Part shown: positions 43,671 through 53,247 of the stretch, piece by piece
Layout of the letters: each line of letters begins with the position of its first letter
How positions within the stretch are numbered: position 1 is the stretch's first letter
Assembly (NCBI GenBank): GCA_013359265.1
Contig: JABWCD010000005.1
Span: 137,678-201,677 of the forward strand
Length of the DNA stretch: 64,000 bases
Direction of reading: 5' to 3'
From: Candidatus Hydrogenedentota bacterium
GTDB taxonomy: Bacteria > Hydrogenedentota > Hydrogenedentia > Hydrogenedentales > SLHB01
Position numbers and translations under genes: made by a program
The notes under the pieces: model-generated
The model's input: only the letters and a program-made list of their open reading frames with translations
What the model was told of the DNA's origin: nothing
Databases searched by the model: none

Positions 43671-45383
43671 TTAAGCGCCTTCCATCGCTTCGCGCACCAT
43701 CTCCAGCGACGCCATCAATCCGCGCGCGCGCTCCGCAATATTCTGATAGATTCTTAGCGTCGTCTCCGCCAGTGCGAGCGGCTCCGCGCCTTCCAAGTTA
43801 TCGCGCTCGAACCGGGCGATTGCGGCCAACGGTTTGCACGCGCGATTCAGTTCCGCATACACGCGAATATCTTCGTCGAGCGCCATCAGACCGCGCACCA
43901 GCCCTTGTGCTCGCCGCATTGCGCCGTGACTTCTCAGTATTGTCAGCAGCTCCCCTGTCGTCGCAGCTCCGCGATCGGCAAGGGACGCGAGGCCGGCCAA
44001 CGACTCTCGCGCAGACTGCCAGAACGAGGAATCAGAGAGGGGCAAATAGTGTTGTGCAATGCGTTTTATGCTATCTGTTTCGCTGGCGGACGAATCGATC
44101 CTGTCCGATTGAACAGGAAAGGTCTGATTCGACCCTTGCGCGAAGTACTGAAGCCACATTGGACGGTACGCCATTCGTACAACGTCCAGCTCGGCCGCCT
44201 CCCGGCGAACGATCGGATACCACTGCAAGCAGCCATCCTGCGCAAAGTCAGACCAGTGCAAGTCGACGTTCGCGAGGTCTCCGTCGTCCTCCAGTGTGGG
44301 AATGGCCCCTGCCCCCGTAATCACGAGTTCGACGGCGCGCAGCGCGTGTTCGGGAAGAATGCCGCTCTCGCCTGCGGTGTCGCGGCCGCGCATGTCCGAG
44401 CGTCCGGCATCCGCGCGCCGCACTTCGATGGCGCAATGCCCTGCGCCGTAAGGTCCCGTCTCTCGAAAATGCACGTAGCCCACCGATAACAAGACTATCG
44501 GACAGCGCACGGCCGCTGCGATGTGCATGGTGCCCGTGTCGTTCGTCACGAGTACGCGCGCGCGTTCGAGAATCGCGGCCAACTGCGGGATATTCGTCTT
44601 CCCAAAAAGATGCGCCGCGACACCCGGCGCGTGCTGTTCAAAGGCTTTTCCCAATGGCGCTTCGGCGTCGACGCCGAGCAGTACGATGCGCGCCCCGTAG
44701 CGTTGCACCAGGAGCTTCGCCAGTCGCGCGAAACGTTCCTCGGGCCACCGCTTGTCGCGGTCACTAGCGCCCAACTGAAAGCAGACGAGGAAGTCGCGCT
44801 CGGAAATACCGTGTTGCGAAAGCAGAACACCGGCCTGTGCGCGTGGGTGGTCGTCGATCTCCATTACAAGACCGTGCGTCGCCGGTGGGTCATCCATGAA
44901 ATGGCGAAACGCGTCGCATATATTGAGATCGTTGGCTTCGCGGTGCAGCACGCTGGTAATGAAATAATTGGGGCCGCGCCCGCGCCATACGTAGCGCCAA
45001 TCGTCGCTAAGGTGTGCCCCAACCACCTCCGGGATTCCTGCAAGTTTGAACAACATCGCGGAACACAGGCTGTGCGTGCAGTTGTAGGCGACGTCGAATC
45101 GGCCCGCAACTAACCGCTGCACATAGGCGTCGGCATCGCTATACGCTTTGAACAGGCGGTCCGCGTCATCGCTGCGCAAGTCGAGATAGGTCTCATCCTC
45201 CTCGTAGACAATCACGTCGTCGATGTCCGGGTTGCATTCCGCGATGGCCTTGCCCATGCGGCGCACCATCGCGGTGATATGCGCGTCCGGATGCCGCTGC
45301 TTTAGCGCGCGGACGAGCGGCGACGTTTGCAGTACGTCTCCCATACGCGTCATCTGCGCGACGAGTATCCGCTCACGCGCCAT
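43671..45383 (-). CDS. Glycosyltransferase family 9 with C-terminal extension
   Basis: Encodes 570 residues from the ATG at 45383, which overlaps the stop of the previous gene. ILVAQMTRMGDVLQTSPLVRALKQRHPDAHITAMV is the GT9 (heptosyltransferase) N-terminus; LVCFQLGASDRDKRWPEERFARLAKLL and LVTNDTGTMHIAAAVRCPIVLLSVGYVHFRETGPYG hold the donor site. About 200 C-terminal residues are helical and unlike normal GT9 enzymes. It is the last gene of the fliW-csrA glycosylation run, so it may modify flagellin rather than lipopolysaccharide; this is inference from position. Confidence 0.87.
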   Translation of the reverse strand: MARERILVAQMTRMGDVLQTSPLVRALKQRHPDAHITAMVRRMGKAIAECNPDIDDVIVYEEDETYLDLRSDDADRLFKAYSDADAYVQRLVAGRFDVAYNCTHSLCSAMLFKLAGIPEVVGAHLSDDWRYVWRGRGPNYFITSVLHREANDLNICDAFRHFMDDPPATHGLVMEIDDHPRAQAGVLLSQHGISERDFLVCFQLGASDRDKRWPEERFARLAKLLVQRYGARIVLLGVDAEAPLGKAFEQHAPGVAAHLFGKTNIPQLAAILERARVLVTNDTGTMHIAAAVRCPIVLLSVGYVHFRETGPYGAGHCAIEVRRADAGRSDMRGRDTAGESGILPEHALRAVELVITGAGAIPTLEDDGDLANVDLHWSDFAQDGCLQWYPIVRREAAELDVVRMAYRPMWLQYFAQGSNQTFPVQSDRIDSSASETDSIKRIAQHYLPLSDSSFWQSARESLAGLASLADRGAATTGELLTILRSHGAMRRAQGLVRGLMALDEDIRVYAELNRACKPLAAIARFERDNLEGAEPLALAETTLRIYQNIAERARGLMASLEMVREAMEGA

Positions 45384-47154
45384 CAAACATTTCCAGGAGC
45401 GTCTCCGCCGACGTGCGCAGTTCGCGCAGATACGCAAATACGCCTTCCGCATGTGAGAGTTTGGCGCCCATCAGGGGAATGCGTTCGTTCAATGCCGCCT
45501 GCGCGAATGGCGTGTCCGGAGGGAGTGTGGCAAGGTACGCGCCCAACGGCGAGGCTGCTCCGACACGTTCGATAATCTCGGATACAGTGCGCTGCGCGCG
45601 AACACCCTTGTCGGCAATGCGGTCCGCGAACCGTTCGACCACAAAGTCCAACATCTGTTGCGCGCGGTGCGCATAGGTGTGTTCGCGCAATGCGCGCTCT
45701 CGCGCCCGCGCGGCAATCGCCTTGCGTTCCGAATCGTCCGGCAAATAACGGTCGATAAGCCGTCGGCATTCCGGCAAATCGCGGTACGTCGGCAACTCCG
45801 ACTGCGGATCGAAAAACCGATCAAGACCCTTGCAGGGATCGCATAGTTGAAAACCGCCGCATGCGGCAATTTCGAATACGCGCGGGTTGATTGCATCGCA
45901 CCGGGGATCGACTCCCGAATGCGTTGCGCTCGAATGAAGGTTCAAGTTAACGGCCGCGCCCGCGACAATCTTCGCGAACTCATCCGCTGTGAACCGCTTC
46001 TCCGGCCGGCACAAGAACGGTTGCAGTTCGCGCGCGTGCCATTCCGTCCCCCAGATTTTCAGTTGGTAATCCGTCAAGCCCGCAAGGAACTGATTGCGGT
46101 TGTAGTATCCCGCGCCCGCGAACGAAATCTCGCACCCATATTCGGCCAACTCCTCCTTGGAGAGCTTTACGGGCTTATGCACTTCCGGGTCGCACGCCGA
46201 CTGCACGAATGCATGATTGGTGCAACCTGCTTCTTCCAGCTTCTTTTCGAATTCCCCAGGCTGGATGTGAAAGAAACTGTCGTAGTGTGCGCAAATATGT
46301 CGCCAGTACGGCATGTGCCGCCAATTCTCGACAAACCAAAACGCGCTGACGATCTTCTCCTTCTTCAGTCGCAACGGAAACGCCGGACTGACTGGCGCTT
46401 GCGCCATGACGATGCACACGTTGGGCGCGAACTCGGCGACGCGCGCGTAGCTCCACTGCTCCAGCACGTTCGCCAGCAAACTTCCCAACTGTCCCGATGC
46501 GTTTTTCGATTCGACCGTGCCCGTTATGGACTGGTACAACGCCCACGCCTCGCTGTTGTCGACGAACAGTGTTCGGTGGCCCAGGCGCTTGAACGCATTC
46601 GCGAGATACGTACAGAGTGGGAGGGAGCCACCGTACATCGGTCCGACAATCGCCACACCAAGCCGTTTCCCGTGTAGCGATAGGCGGGCTACGATGCCGC
46701 GCACGGCGTTCGCGTACTGTGGATGCAGCCGCTCCGTGGGCGGATGAACAAACACCTGGGCCCCGCGTTCGACATACGCCCGGAAAGTTTCGTCACCCAA
46801 CAGTACCTCGGGATTCCCGAGGTGTAACGGCGCATCGCAGCCTTCAAGAGCGCCTTCGACTGCGTTCTTCGCCACGCCCCGATCGGGTTCGACAACGACG
46901 ACGGAGCGCCCCAGTTCGATCAATGCGCGCACGTGGTACCCGGACCCCGCACCCACGACGATGACCGGTTTGCCGGGTTCCAGTTCGGCGCTTTCGATCA
47001 GCCGGAAGGCTTCCTCGCGCGGCCGGTACTTGCTGTGCATGAGCACGCCGTCCACGCGCAGCGTCGTTTCGCCGGACTGACACGGGACGACTTCGATCCC
47101 GGGCCGCAGTGGTTCCTGCGCGAGTTCCGCCGCCCACTCGCGCGCGGTCTTCAC
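45373..47154 (-). CDS. Glycosyltransferase with CgeB-type C-terminal domain
   Basis: Encodes 593 residues. The N-terminal ~170 residues show a Rossmann stretch PVIVVGAGSGYHVRALIELGRSVVVVEPD like the Maf/DUF115 motility-accessory family. The rest is a GT-B pair: LGVAIVGPMYGGSLPLCTYLANAFKRLGHRTLFVDNSEAW (DUF3880) and the C-terminal GLDRFFDPQSELPTYRDLPECRR with REHTYAHRAQQML (Glyco_trans_1_2/CgeB). It overlaps both neighbours by a few bases (ATGA and ATGGCGCGTGA). Probable cytosolic transferase for flagellar sugars. Confidence 0.8.
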   Translation of the reverse strand: MKTAREWAAELAQEPLRPGIEVVPCQSGETTLRVDGVLMHSKYRPREEAFRLIESAELEPGKPVIVVGAGSGYHVRALIELGRSVVVVEPDRGVAKNAVEGALEGCDAPLHLGNPEVLLGDETFRAYVERGAQVFVHPPTERLHPQYANAVRGIVARLSLHGKRLGVAIVGPMYGGSLPLCTYLANAFKRLGHRTLFVDNSEAWALYQSITGTVESKNASGQLGSLLANVLEQWSYARVAEFAPNVCIVMAQAPVSPAFPLRLKKEKIVSAFWFVENWRHMPYWRHICAHYDSFFHIQPGEFEKKLEEAGCTNHAFVQSACDPEVHKPVKLSKEELAEYGCEISFAGAGYYNRNQFLAGLTDYQLKIWGTEWHARELQPFLCRPEKRFTADEFAKIVAGAAVNLNLHSSATHSGVDPRCDAINPRVFEIAACGGFQLCDPCKGLDRFFDPQSELPTYRDLPECRRLIDRYLPDDSERKAIAARARERALREHTYAHRAQQMLDFVVERFADRIADKGVRAQRTVSEIIERVGAASPLGAYLATLPPDTPFAQAALNERIPLMGAKLSHAEGVFAYLRELRTSAETLLEMFDGA

Positions 47155-50100
47155 GACGCGCTACCTCGAATGCGCGCGAGCAGGGCGCCCGCCGCGGAAT
47201 GCCCCGGTTGCAGGAGCAGCAGCGTATCGAGCCGATGGACCGCTTCCTGGGTTTGGCCTGCCGTATAAAGCGCCTCGGCGAACCGCAACGCAATGTCGAG
47301 GTTGCCGGGAAAGAACTCCACGAACCGCCGCGCCACGGGAATCGCCGCGTCGAACCGTCCCGTGGCCGCCGCGCACTCCAACAAGCGCGCGACGATTGCG
47401 GCATTATCAATCTCGATATCCAGCGCGCGAACGAAGTGGTCGATTGCACCGGGCATGTCGCCGCGTGCCAGGGCAATTAGGCCAAGGGCGCTAATCGCGC
47501 GGTGATGCTCCGGGTCGCGTGCGAGCGCGGCTTGCAACAATTCTTCCGCGTCGTTCCCGCGTCCCGACGCAACAAGCAACAAGCCCAGTTCCGCCATCGT
47601 TTCGGGTTCGTCCGGATTCGCGGCGAGCGCGTCGCGGTACAGTGCCTCCGCCTCGTCCAACTGGCCGGTCCGCACCATCGCCTTCGCCATGATGCGTTTT
47701 CGCTCGTGGCCGTCCACGTTCGTGGCCGACTCCGCGAGTTCATATGCAGCTTGGTGGTCGTGGTTTTGCAGGGCAAACTTTGCGTCGGCCAGGCGATCCA
47801 TTCCCGGTTTGGCCGCGACGACGAGGTATTGGTACACGAGCAGATCCTGATACTCCGTGTCGTCTAACGGCCCCAGCGTCACCTTGCCCAAACGCAGACA
47901 GCCGTTCTTGTCGCGCGGCAATTCTTTCGGCGGCCACATCGACAGCGGTTGGATTGTGAGCACGTCAAGGCCCGCGTCCACGACCATCTGGTGCATGTCG
48001 GGCGCGCAAAAGAAGCGCAGGTGGGTGCGGTCCATAATGCCGGCATCCTCGTACTGCCAGCGCCCGTTCGCATGCATCAACACTTGCTGCCAGAAGCGAA
48101 TGTTGGGAATGCTCATCACTATGACGCCATCGCGCGACAATACCCGCGCAACTTTCTTCAGCGCGTTGACGGGTTCGATTAGATGTTCCAGCACATCGCC
48201 GAATACGACGCAATCGAAGTATTCATCGTCCCACGGCAATTCCAATTGTTCGATGCTCCCGAGTATCGCGTGGTCCAGGTTTTGCTTCGCGAAGGTATAC
48301 GCGCGCTCAACGATCTCGATGCCGCACACCTCTTTCGCGCCGCGGTGCTTCAGCGCCAGGCCAAACTCGCCGCCACCGCAGCCGCAATCGAGGACCCGTT
48401 GCGCGCGCAGGGGCACGTGCGCCTGCAATTCGGGACGCGGCGATCGGTAGTAGCCTCCTTTGTTATACCGCGATTCGCCGCTGATGCCGCCCAGCGCGCC
48501 GAGCGACTCCAACACCATTAGCATCATCTGGCGCGTACGATGGCGATAGGTGTGTTCACTCAAGACCAAGGCACGCCCAGCCGACGCAATGCGCTCGCGT
48601 TCCGAATCGTGTTTTAGGAAATACGCTACTCGTTCGATCAAGTCCTCATCGCGGCGATAGACAACAAGGTGCTCGCCATCAGCGAATAACTCCTCAAGGC
48701 CGTCGGCGTCATCCGTAATCAGCAACGCGCCGGACGCAAGCGCCTCGAACACGCGCATGTTGACATCGCGCCCCGCGGACACGTTCACCACGATCTTTGA
48801 CTGCGCGTAAATGCGCGCCATGTCCTCCGGCCACGCCTTTCCGATCCAACAGTTCGGAAACCGCTCCTTGACTGCCGCAAGCAATCGGCTTCGCCGATCG
48901 CTCGGGTCGTCCGGGACAGCTCCGACAAAGGCAACGTCGTACTTGCGCTGCATCGGCCCGATAGCGTGCAATTCCGGCGAACACGCCAGCGGCATCCACG
49001 CGACATTTGGGATACCCGCCTGAACAAAATCGCTGAGCCTGGTCCGCTGAGCAAGAAACGTGAAATTGAACCGCCGTGCGATAGTCAACCGTGTGTCTAA
49101 AGCGCAATGCGTGTCAATCATGTAGCACATGCGCGGCACGTTCAGCGTTTCCAGATCGTCCGCCAGGTCCGCCACGCCCGAATCGATCCACACGTACACC
49201 GATGGCTTCCACTCTGCCGGCAACCGCGCGACCGCGCTCGCGAAGGAATCCTTCAGCGCGCGAGGTATGCTATGCGGCTTGCGCTCCGGCGGTGTGCCTT
49301 CAAATCCCCAATCGCGCAGCATGTCGTCGGGAATCCGAATCCCCGTGGTGATTACGTCGTTGTCGTTGCGCAGCGCGTCTTCGAAATACCGGCCCGTGCT
49401 AAATGGCGACTGGCAATACTCCAATAGAATCTTCGTGATCGGGAATCCCGATTCGAATTCCGCTCGTTGCGACGAAGTGCGGCCCACGCGCCGTTCGGCA
49501 GCCCTTTCAATCGTGTCCCGCCACCGTTCCACAAATTTCGTGATGGGAAACTTCTCCGCGACGGTCTCCCTTCCTTTCGCGCCGATCGTCCGCGCCAGTT
49601 CGTGATCGTCCAGCAATTCTCGAATGCGTCCGCGCAGCACGCCGGCATCGTATGATGCAAACCCATCCACGCCGTCGGTGATCGGGGACGTCGCGTTTGC
49701 AAGGCTCACCACCGGCATGCCGCTTGCCATGGCCTCCAGCGTGGACAAGTTGTACCCGTCCTCGTACGCTTCCCGTGTCACGTGAAGGAGGCAGCGCATT
49801 CCTCGGTACGCGTTTAGCAATTCGTCGAACGAACGCGAAGGGCGCGCCTGAGGCATCGCCGCGTCCTCGCCCATGACGCGGTTCTGGAACCCGTCGCACA
49901 CGCGTTCCTGAAAGTCCACGTCAAACATCAGATTGCGCGCCCGCATGGCATTGCCGACGCGCAACACCTCGCGCTTATCACCGCGGTATCCGCCGTATTC
50001 GTCCACGTCGATTCCCGGAGGAATCACATCGCCGTCCATCCGGTAGTCGGCCCGTTTTGATTCCGAGATGAAGACGAACGTGAACTTTTCGCGCAACCGT

Positions 50101-50459
50101 GCGAGCAGCTTCTCGTAGGTTTGCCTGCCCTGTTCCTTGTCGCCGGAGACGGTCGTCTCCAAGAACGTGCGGCGGTTGTGGCACACGAGAATGCACGGCA
50201 CGGGCGCGCCAAAGATGTTCGCCGCATTCATTTCGTTGTGCGCGATTGCGACGTCGAACACGCCCGCATCCAAATCGCGGCGCCATTGCGCTTCCTCGAC
50301 CAGGGTGATGTTTTTCGGTATTGCGCGAAACTTCGTCTGCCACGGCCGCGCATACGGCGGTTTCTCGTACATGCCCACGGAGATGCGAAGGCCGGTCTTT
50401 GCCAACAGGCACAGGTAGGGTTCGTGAAAGTTAAATGTCAGAACGTGCGGGCTGGCCAT
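47151..50459 (-). CDS. Giant four-domain glycosyltransferase/methyltransferase/TPR protein
   Basis: Encodes 1102 residues. Domain order: GT4-like (~1-330: LNAYRGMRCLLHVTREAYEDG, STLEAMASGMPVVSLANA, VAEKFPITKFVERW); a CgeB-like GT (~340-665: YDVAFVGAVPDDPSDRRSRLL, MRVFEALASGALLITDDADGLEELFADGEHLVVYRRDEDL, LSEHTYRHRTRQMML); a SAM methyltransferase (~685-880: RVLDCGCGGGEFGLAL, FDCVVFGDVLEHLIEPVNAL); then four or more TPRs (~915-1102: AEALYRDALAANPDEPETMAELGLLLV). It could build and cap a glycan on a TPR-held protein. It overlaps the next gene by ATGA and follows the csrA-linked gene by three bases. Confidence 0.88.
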   Translation of the reverse strand: MASPHVLTFNFHEPYLCLLAKTGLRISVGMYEKPPYARPWQTKFRAIPKNITLVEEAQWRRDLDAGVFDVAIAHNEMNAANIFGAPVPCILVCHNRRTFLETTVSGDKEQGRQTYEKLLARLREKFTFVFISESKRADYRMDGDVIPPGIDVDEYGGYRGDKREVLRVGNAMRARNLMFDVDFQERVCDGFQNRVMGEDAAMPQARPSRSFDELLNAYRGMRCLLHVTREAYEDGYNLSTLEAMASGMPVVSLANATSPITDGVDGFASYDAGVLRGRIRELLDDHELARTIGAKGRETVAEKFPITKFVERWRDTIERAAERRVGRTSSQRAEFESGFPITKILLEYCQSPFSTGRYFEDALRNDNDVITTGIRIPDDMLRDWGFEGTPPERKPHSIPRALKDSFASAVARLPAEWKPSVYVWIDSGVADLADDLETLNVPRMCYMIDTHCALDTRLTIARRFNFTFLAQRTRLSDFVQAGIPNVAWMPLACSPELHAIGPMQRKYDVAFVGAVPDDPSDRRSRLLAAVKERFPNCWIGKAWPEDMARIYAQSKIVVNVSAGRDVNMRVFEALASGALLITDDADGLEELFADGEHLVVYRRDEDLIERVAYFLKHDSERERIASAGRALVLSEHTYRHRTRQMMLMVLESLGALGGISGESRYNKGGYYRSPRPELQAHVPLRAQRVLDCGCGGGEFGLALKHRGAKEVCGIEIVERAYTFAKQNLDHAILGSIEQLELPWDDEYFDCVVFGDVLEHLIEPVNALKKVARVLSRDGVIVMSIPNIRFWQQVLMHANGRWQYEDAGIMDRTHLRFFCAPDMHQMVVDAGLDVLTIQPLSMWPPKELPRDKNGCLRLGKVTLGPLDDTEYQDLLVYQYLVVAAKPGMDRLADAKFALQNHDHQAAYELAESATNVDGHERKRIMAKAMVRTGQLDEAEALYRDALAANPDEPETMAELGLLLVASGRGNDAEELLQAALARDPEHHRAISALGLIALARGDMPGAIDHFVRALDIEIDNAAIVARLLECAAATGRFDAAIPVARRFVEFFPGNLDIALRFAEALYTAGQTQEAVHRLDTLLLLQPGHSAAGALLARIRGSAS

Positions 50460-50462
50460 GAC

Positions 50463-51080
50463 TCAGCCGCCGGTCCGCTCCCGCAACAATGCCGTGATGC
50501 GGACCTCCGCTTCCGCGCGCGGCGCCAGTTCGTACTCGAGCAGATCGCCCAACAACACGAGATCGCCCGATTCAAGCGCGCCCACGGCCTCCGCGAGGAA
50601 CTTGTTCAACTCGGAGTGCAGCGCGCCGACGCTCTTGCCGTCGAGGCTAAGGGCATCGAGCGCGAAGCCGAGGGTATGCGCGATCATATCCTGCCGCGAC
50701 TTCACGTGCGACCAGATGTTCGCCAATTGTTGGAACGGCTCGAACCCCGACTGCGGCTCCGCTCCCTGAAACACCGCGGCGAGTTCGTGGCACACTTTCG
50801 CGAGGTCGGGAATCACCGCCTCCAATTCGGCCAGGCTGTCCGCGACCAGCTTCGAGGTGAGTTCGGACGTGACTTCGAGTTTCTCCACCGCGTCCAGCGG
50901 TTTCCCGCTCAACACCTCGACCATGCGCGCCGGCTGCAGTTCTTCGCCGTCGGCCTTTACGGCGAGAATCGCCCGCCCGTTGTTCTGAAGCGACACGCTG
51001 ATCGCGGCGATCAGCCCCATCACGTCTGTTGGCGCCGCGTCCGTCGTGAACCCCGGTGTACCGTCTACAATGACCTCCAT
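50463..51080 (-). CDS. csrA-linked helical protein of unknown function
   Basis: Encodes 205 residues, cytosolic, mostly alpha-helical after a short beta-rich start (MEVIVDGTPGFTTDAAPTD). VADSLAELEAVIPDLAKVCHELAAVFQ and FLAEAVGALESGDLVLLGDLLEYELAPRAEAEV are the clearest helices; the latter recalls the FliS/flagellar-chaperone style GD-x-LEYEL segment. I do not recognise a named family. Its place 14 bases after csrA and three before the giant glycosyltransferase suggests a role in flagellar protein handling or in the switch between export and glycosylation. Confidence 0.65.
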   Translation of the reverse strand: MEVIVDGTPGFTTDAAPTDVMGLIAAISVSLQNNGRAILAVKADGEELQPARMVEVLSGKPLDAVEKLEVTSELTSKLVADSLAELEAVIPDLAKVCHELAAVFQGAEPQSGFEPFQQLANIWSHVKSRQDMIAHTLGFALDALSLDGKSVGALHSELNKFLAEAVGALESGDLVLLGDLLEYELAPRAEAEVRITALLRERTGG

Positions 51081-51094
51081 GTCATCGCCCCTCG

Positions 51095-51316
51095 CTAGGC
51101 CTTCAGTAGGCCCGTGATATTCTCGACCTGTCCCGGCGCCGCGGCCTGGGCGTTCTCCGCCTGGATCGCCTCGTAGATTTCCTGCCGATGCACCGCAATA
51201 TTCTTCGGCGCGACAATCCCGATCTTAACTTGGTTCTCCTTCAGATCGAGCACCTTAACGACAATGTCGTCGCCAATCATAATGCTTTCGTCTTCCCTAC
51301 GCGTGAGAACGAGCAT
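51095..51316 (-). CDS. csrA: Carbon storage regulator CsrA
   Basis: Encodes 73 residues. [23 protein letters not shown], then [22 protein letters not shown], is canonical CsrA with the RNA-contacting L4/R6-R7 and the conserved AVHRQEIY arginine. It binds GGA in mRNA leaders and, with FliW, controls flagellin translation. The start overlaps the end of fliW by 20 bases, the usual fliW-csrA arrangement. The C-terminal extension is slightly longer than in E. coli. Confidence 0.97.
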   Translation of the reverse strand: MLVLTRREDESIMIGDDIVVKVLDLKENQVKIGIVAPKNIAVHRQEIYEAIQAENAQAAAPGQVENITGLLKA

Positions 51317-51764
51317 GGGAAACCTCCGCCGGGGAATTGGCGCGCGCCTGCGCCAGATAGAACTGAATTGGGTAGTTGCTGCGTTCGAGGATGGTCTGTT
51401 TGCCCAGCCGGTGTTTCTGGCTAATCAGGACCGGCGCGCGCAGGTTCGTGCGAATCTGCGCCGGATCGTGCGGCACCACCACCAGCGTATAGACCGACAG
51501 CTCTGCCGGGCTCGTCACCGCAAGTTCCGCCAATTCGGGCGCCTTCAACTCCAACTGGTAGTCCGGCATCACCGACCGGGGATCGATCAGTATGAAGGCA
51601 AGCTCGCCCGAGTCCGTGGACTGCAGCCACGTCAAGTGGTCGCCCGGCCCGGGCAGCAGAATGTAGCGCCGAAACTCCTGAAACCCGAGGATTGGCTGCG
51701 TAAACGTAATGATCTGGTTTGGGTCAACTTCGAGCTTCCCAAATCGCGTTGTTTCGAGCAGCAT
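51297..51764 (-). CDS. fliW: Flagellar assembly factor FliW
   Basis: Encodes 155 residues from the ATG at 51764, with GGAGAGG six bases upstream. [38 protein letters not shown] is the FliW core start; [30 protein letters not shown] and [22 protein letters not shown] are also diagnostic. FliW binds flagellin and CsrA, freeing flagellin mRNA when flagellin is exported. No flagellin gene is in the window. Confidence 0.97.
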   Translation of the reverse strand: MLLETTRFGKLEVDPNQIITFTQPILGFQEFRRYILLPGPGDHLTWLQSTDSGELAFILIDPRSVMPDYQLELKAPELAELAVTSPAELSVYTLVVVPHDPAQIRTNLRAPVLISQKHRLGKQTILERSNYPIQFYLAQARANSPAEVSHARSHA

Positions 51765-51860
51765 TCCAGACCTCTCCACCCCAGACTGTGGTGACTTTGA
51801 GTATGCACGAACCGGGGCTGAAAGCGCAAGATATTGTGGCATACCTCCTAGATTTTGTGG

Positions 51861-53213
51861 CTAGAACGGAGGATCGGGCGGCGCAAACCGGACAGTTTCC
51901 TGGCGTGAGAGCGTTTCGTTGCGTTTCTTCTTGAGGTAGAGCGCGTTCTTCAGGCCGCGGTCGAACAGCACGTAGCGCGACACGCGGCCCTGCGTGCCGT
52001 GGTAGATGCGCTTGCCGAAGCGCGCGACGACGTCCCAATCAATTTGAACGCCCAAACCCGGTGCGTTGGGAATCGCGATGCGTCCGTCCGGCCCGGGACC
52101 TGGGAGGTCGCGGACATATCGACCCCAGTATTCGGGTTTCCAGTTGCCTTCCAGCGGATATTCGAGCAGGCTTCGTTCGGCTTCCGGCAAAACGCCGACG
52201 AGATGGAGGCCAATGACGAATCCAAGCCCCGTGGTCCAAGTGTGGGGAGAAAAGCGCGGACGGTAGCTGTCCTCGGGCGCCGCGCGCCTCTTGAGCACTT
52301 CGCGAACGATCCACGAGACGACAGAAATACCTCCGGCGTAGGTGCCGCCGGCGAGAACGGCATCGGGCTGAAACACGTCGAGACTTTCCAGTTCGAACAT
52401 GCGTTGGAAGTCGCTCCACGAGGCATTCAATTCACCGCCCGCGATTGGGGTCTTCGTCTGTCTGCGCAATTGCGCCAGACCCACGAAATCGCCGCGGTTC
52501 AGCGGTTCTTCGAGCCAGTACACGTTGCAGGGTTCGATGGCTTGCGCGAATTGTGCGGCAAACTCGCGCGACCACCTCGGCGTTTCGTCGACGACATCGA
52601 CCGGCCAACCCTGGTTCGCATCGACCATGATGCGCATATCGGGGCCGGCTTCCTCGCGCGCGGCGGCAACATAGTCGACCATTGGCGCGAGTTCATGGTG
52701 TTTCACGCGCAGCTTGATTCCGCGAAATCCCTCGTCTTTGCGCATGCGGACAATGTCGCGGATCACGTTGGGGTCGTGATCGTGCGTCTCGCCGGTCGAA
52801 GCGTAGGGGTACACATGACCGCCGGTTCCGCCCAGCAATTTCCAGAGCGGCTCGCCCCTGATCTTGCCGATAAGGTCCCAGCACGCGGCGTCGATCCAGC
52901 CATTTCGCATGCCGATGTATGACAACTCTTGGATGCGTTGATTGACGGTGTTGATGTCTTCCGGGTTCATTCCCATAAGGTAGGGGCCAATGAGATTGCC
53001 GAGACCGTATCGCTCCGTTCCCATGGCGGGCATCGCGGCGCAGCCTTCGAGTCCCGTGTCGGTCACAAGACGAAGCAAGTAGAAGCGGACCTCGGATTGC
53101 CGGAATCCCGGTATCCAACTTGGCAGGAAGTGTGGGTGCGCCGCGAAGAACCCGGGGCGGTTTTCCGCCAATGGAATCCGGACGTAAAAGAAATCGACCT
53201 GAGTGATTCGCAT
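51861..53213 (-). CDS. Mandelate racemase/muconate-lactonising-type enolase superfamily enzyme
   Basis: Encodes 450 residues, somewhat long for the family. N-terminal capping domain (ITQVDFFYVRIPLAENRPGFFAA) and TIM barrel: GFRGIKLRVKHHELAP with the KxK-type lysines, IMVDANQGWPVD first metal ligand, NVYWLEEPLNRGDF second, IAGGELNASW third, and the FSPHTWTTGLGF histidine. It abstracts a proton alpha to a carboxylate, as in sugar-acid dehydratases. It sits next to a GMC oxidoreductase that could make aldonic acids, so a role in sugar-acid use is plausible. Confidence 0.9.
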   Translation of the reverse strand: MRITQVDFFYVRIPLAENRPGFFAAHPHFLPSWIPGFRQSEVRFYLLRLVTDTGLEGCAAMPAMGTERYGLGNLIGPYLMGMNPEDINTVNQRIQELSYIGMRNGWIDAACWDLIGKIRGEPLWKLLGGTGGHVYPYASTGETHDHDPNVIRDIVRMRKDEGFRGIKLRVKHHELAPMVDYVAAAREEAGPDMRIMVDANQGWPVDVVDETPRWSREFAAQFAQAIEPCNVYWLEEPLNRGDFVGLAQLRRQTKTPIAGGELNASWSDFQRMFELESLDVFQPDAVLAGGTYAGGISVVSWIVREVLKRRAAPEDSYRPRFSPHTWTTGLGFVIGLHLVGVLPEAERSLLEYPLEGNWKPEYWGRYVRDLPGPGPDGRIAIPNAPGLGVQIDWDVVARFGKRIYHGTQGRVSRYVLFDRGLKNALYLKKKRNETLSRQETVRFAPPDPPF

Positions 53214-53247
53214 ATCTATTCCTTCAGATGACCATTGGACGCCGGGG

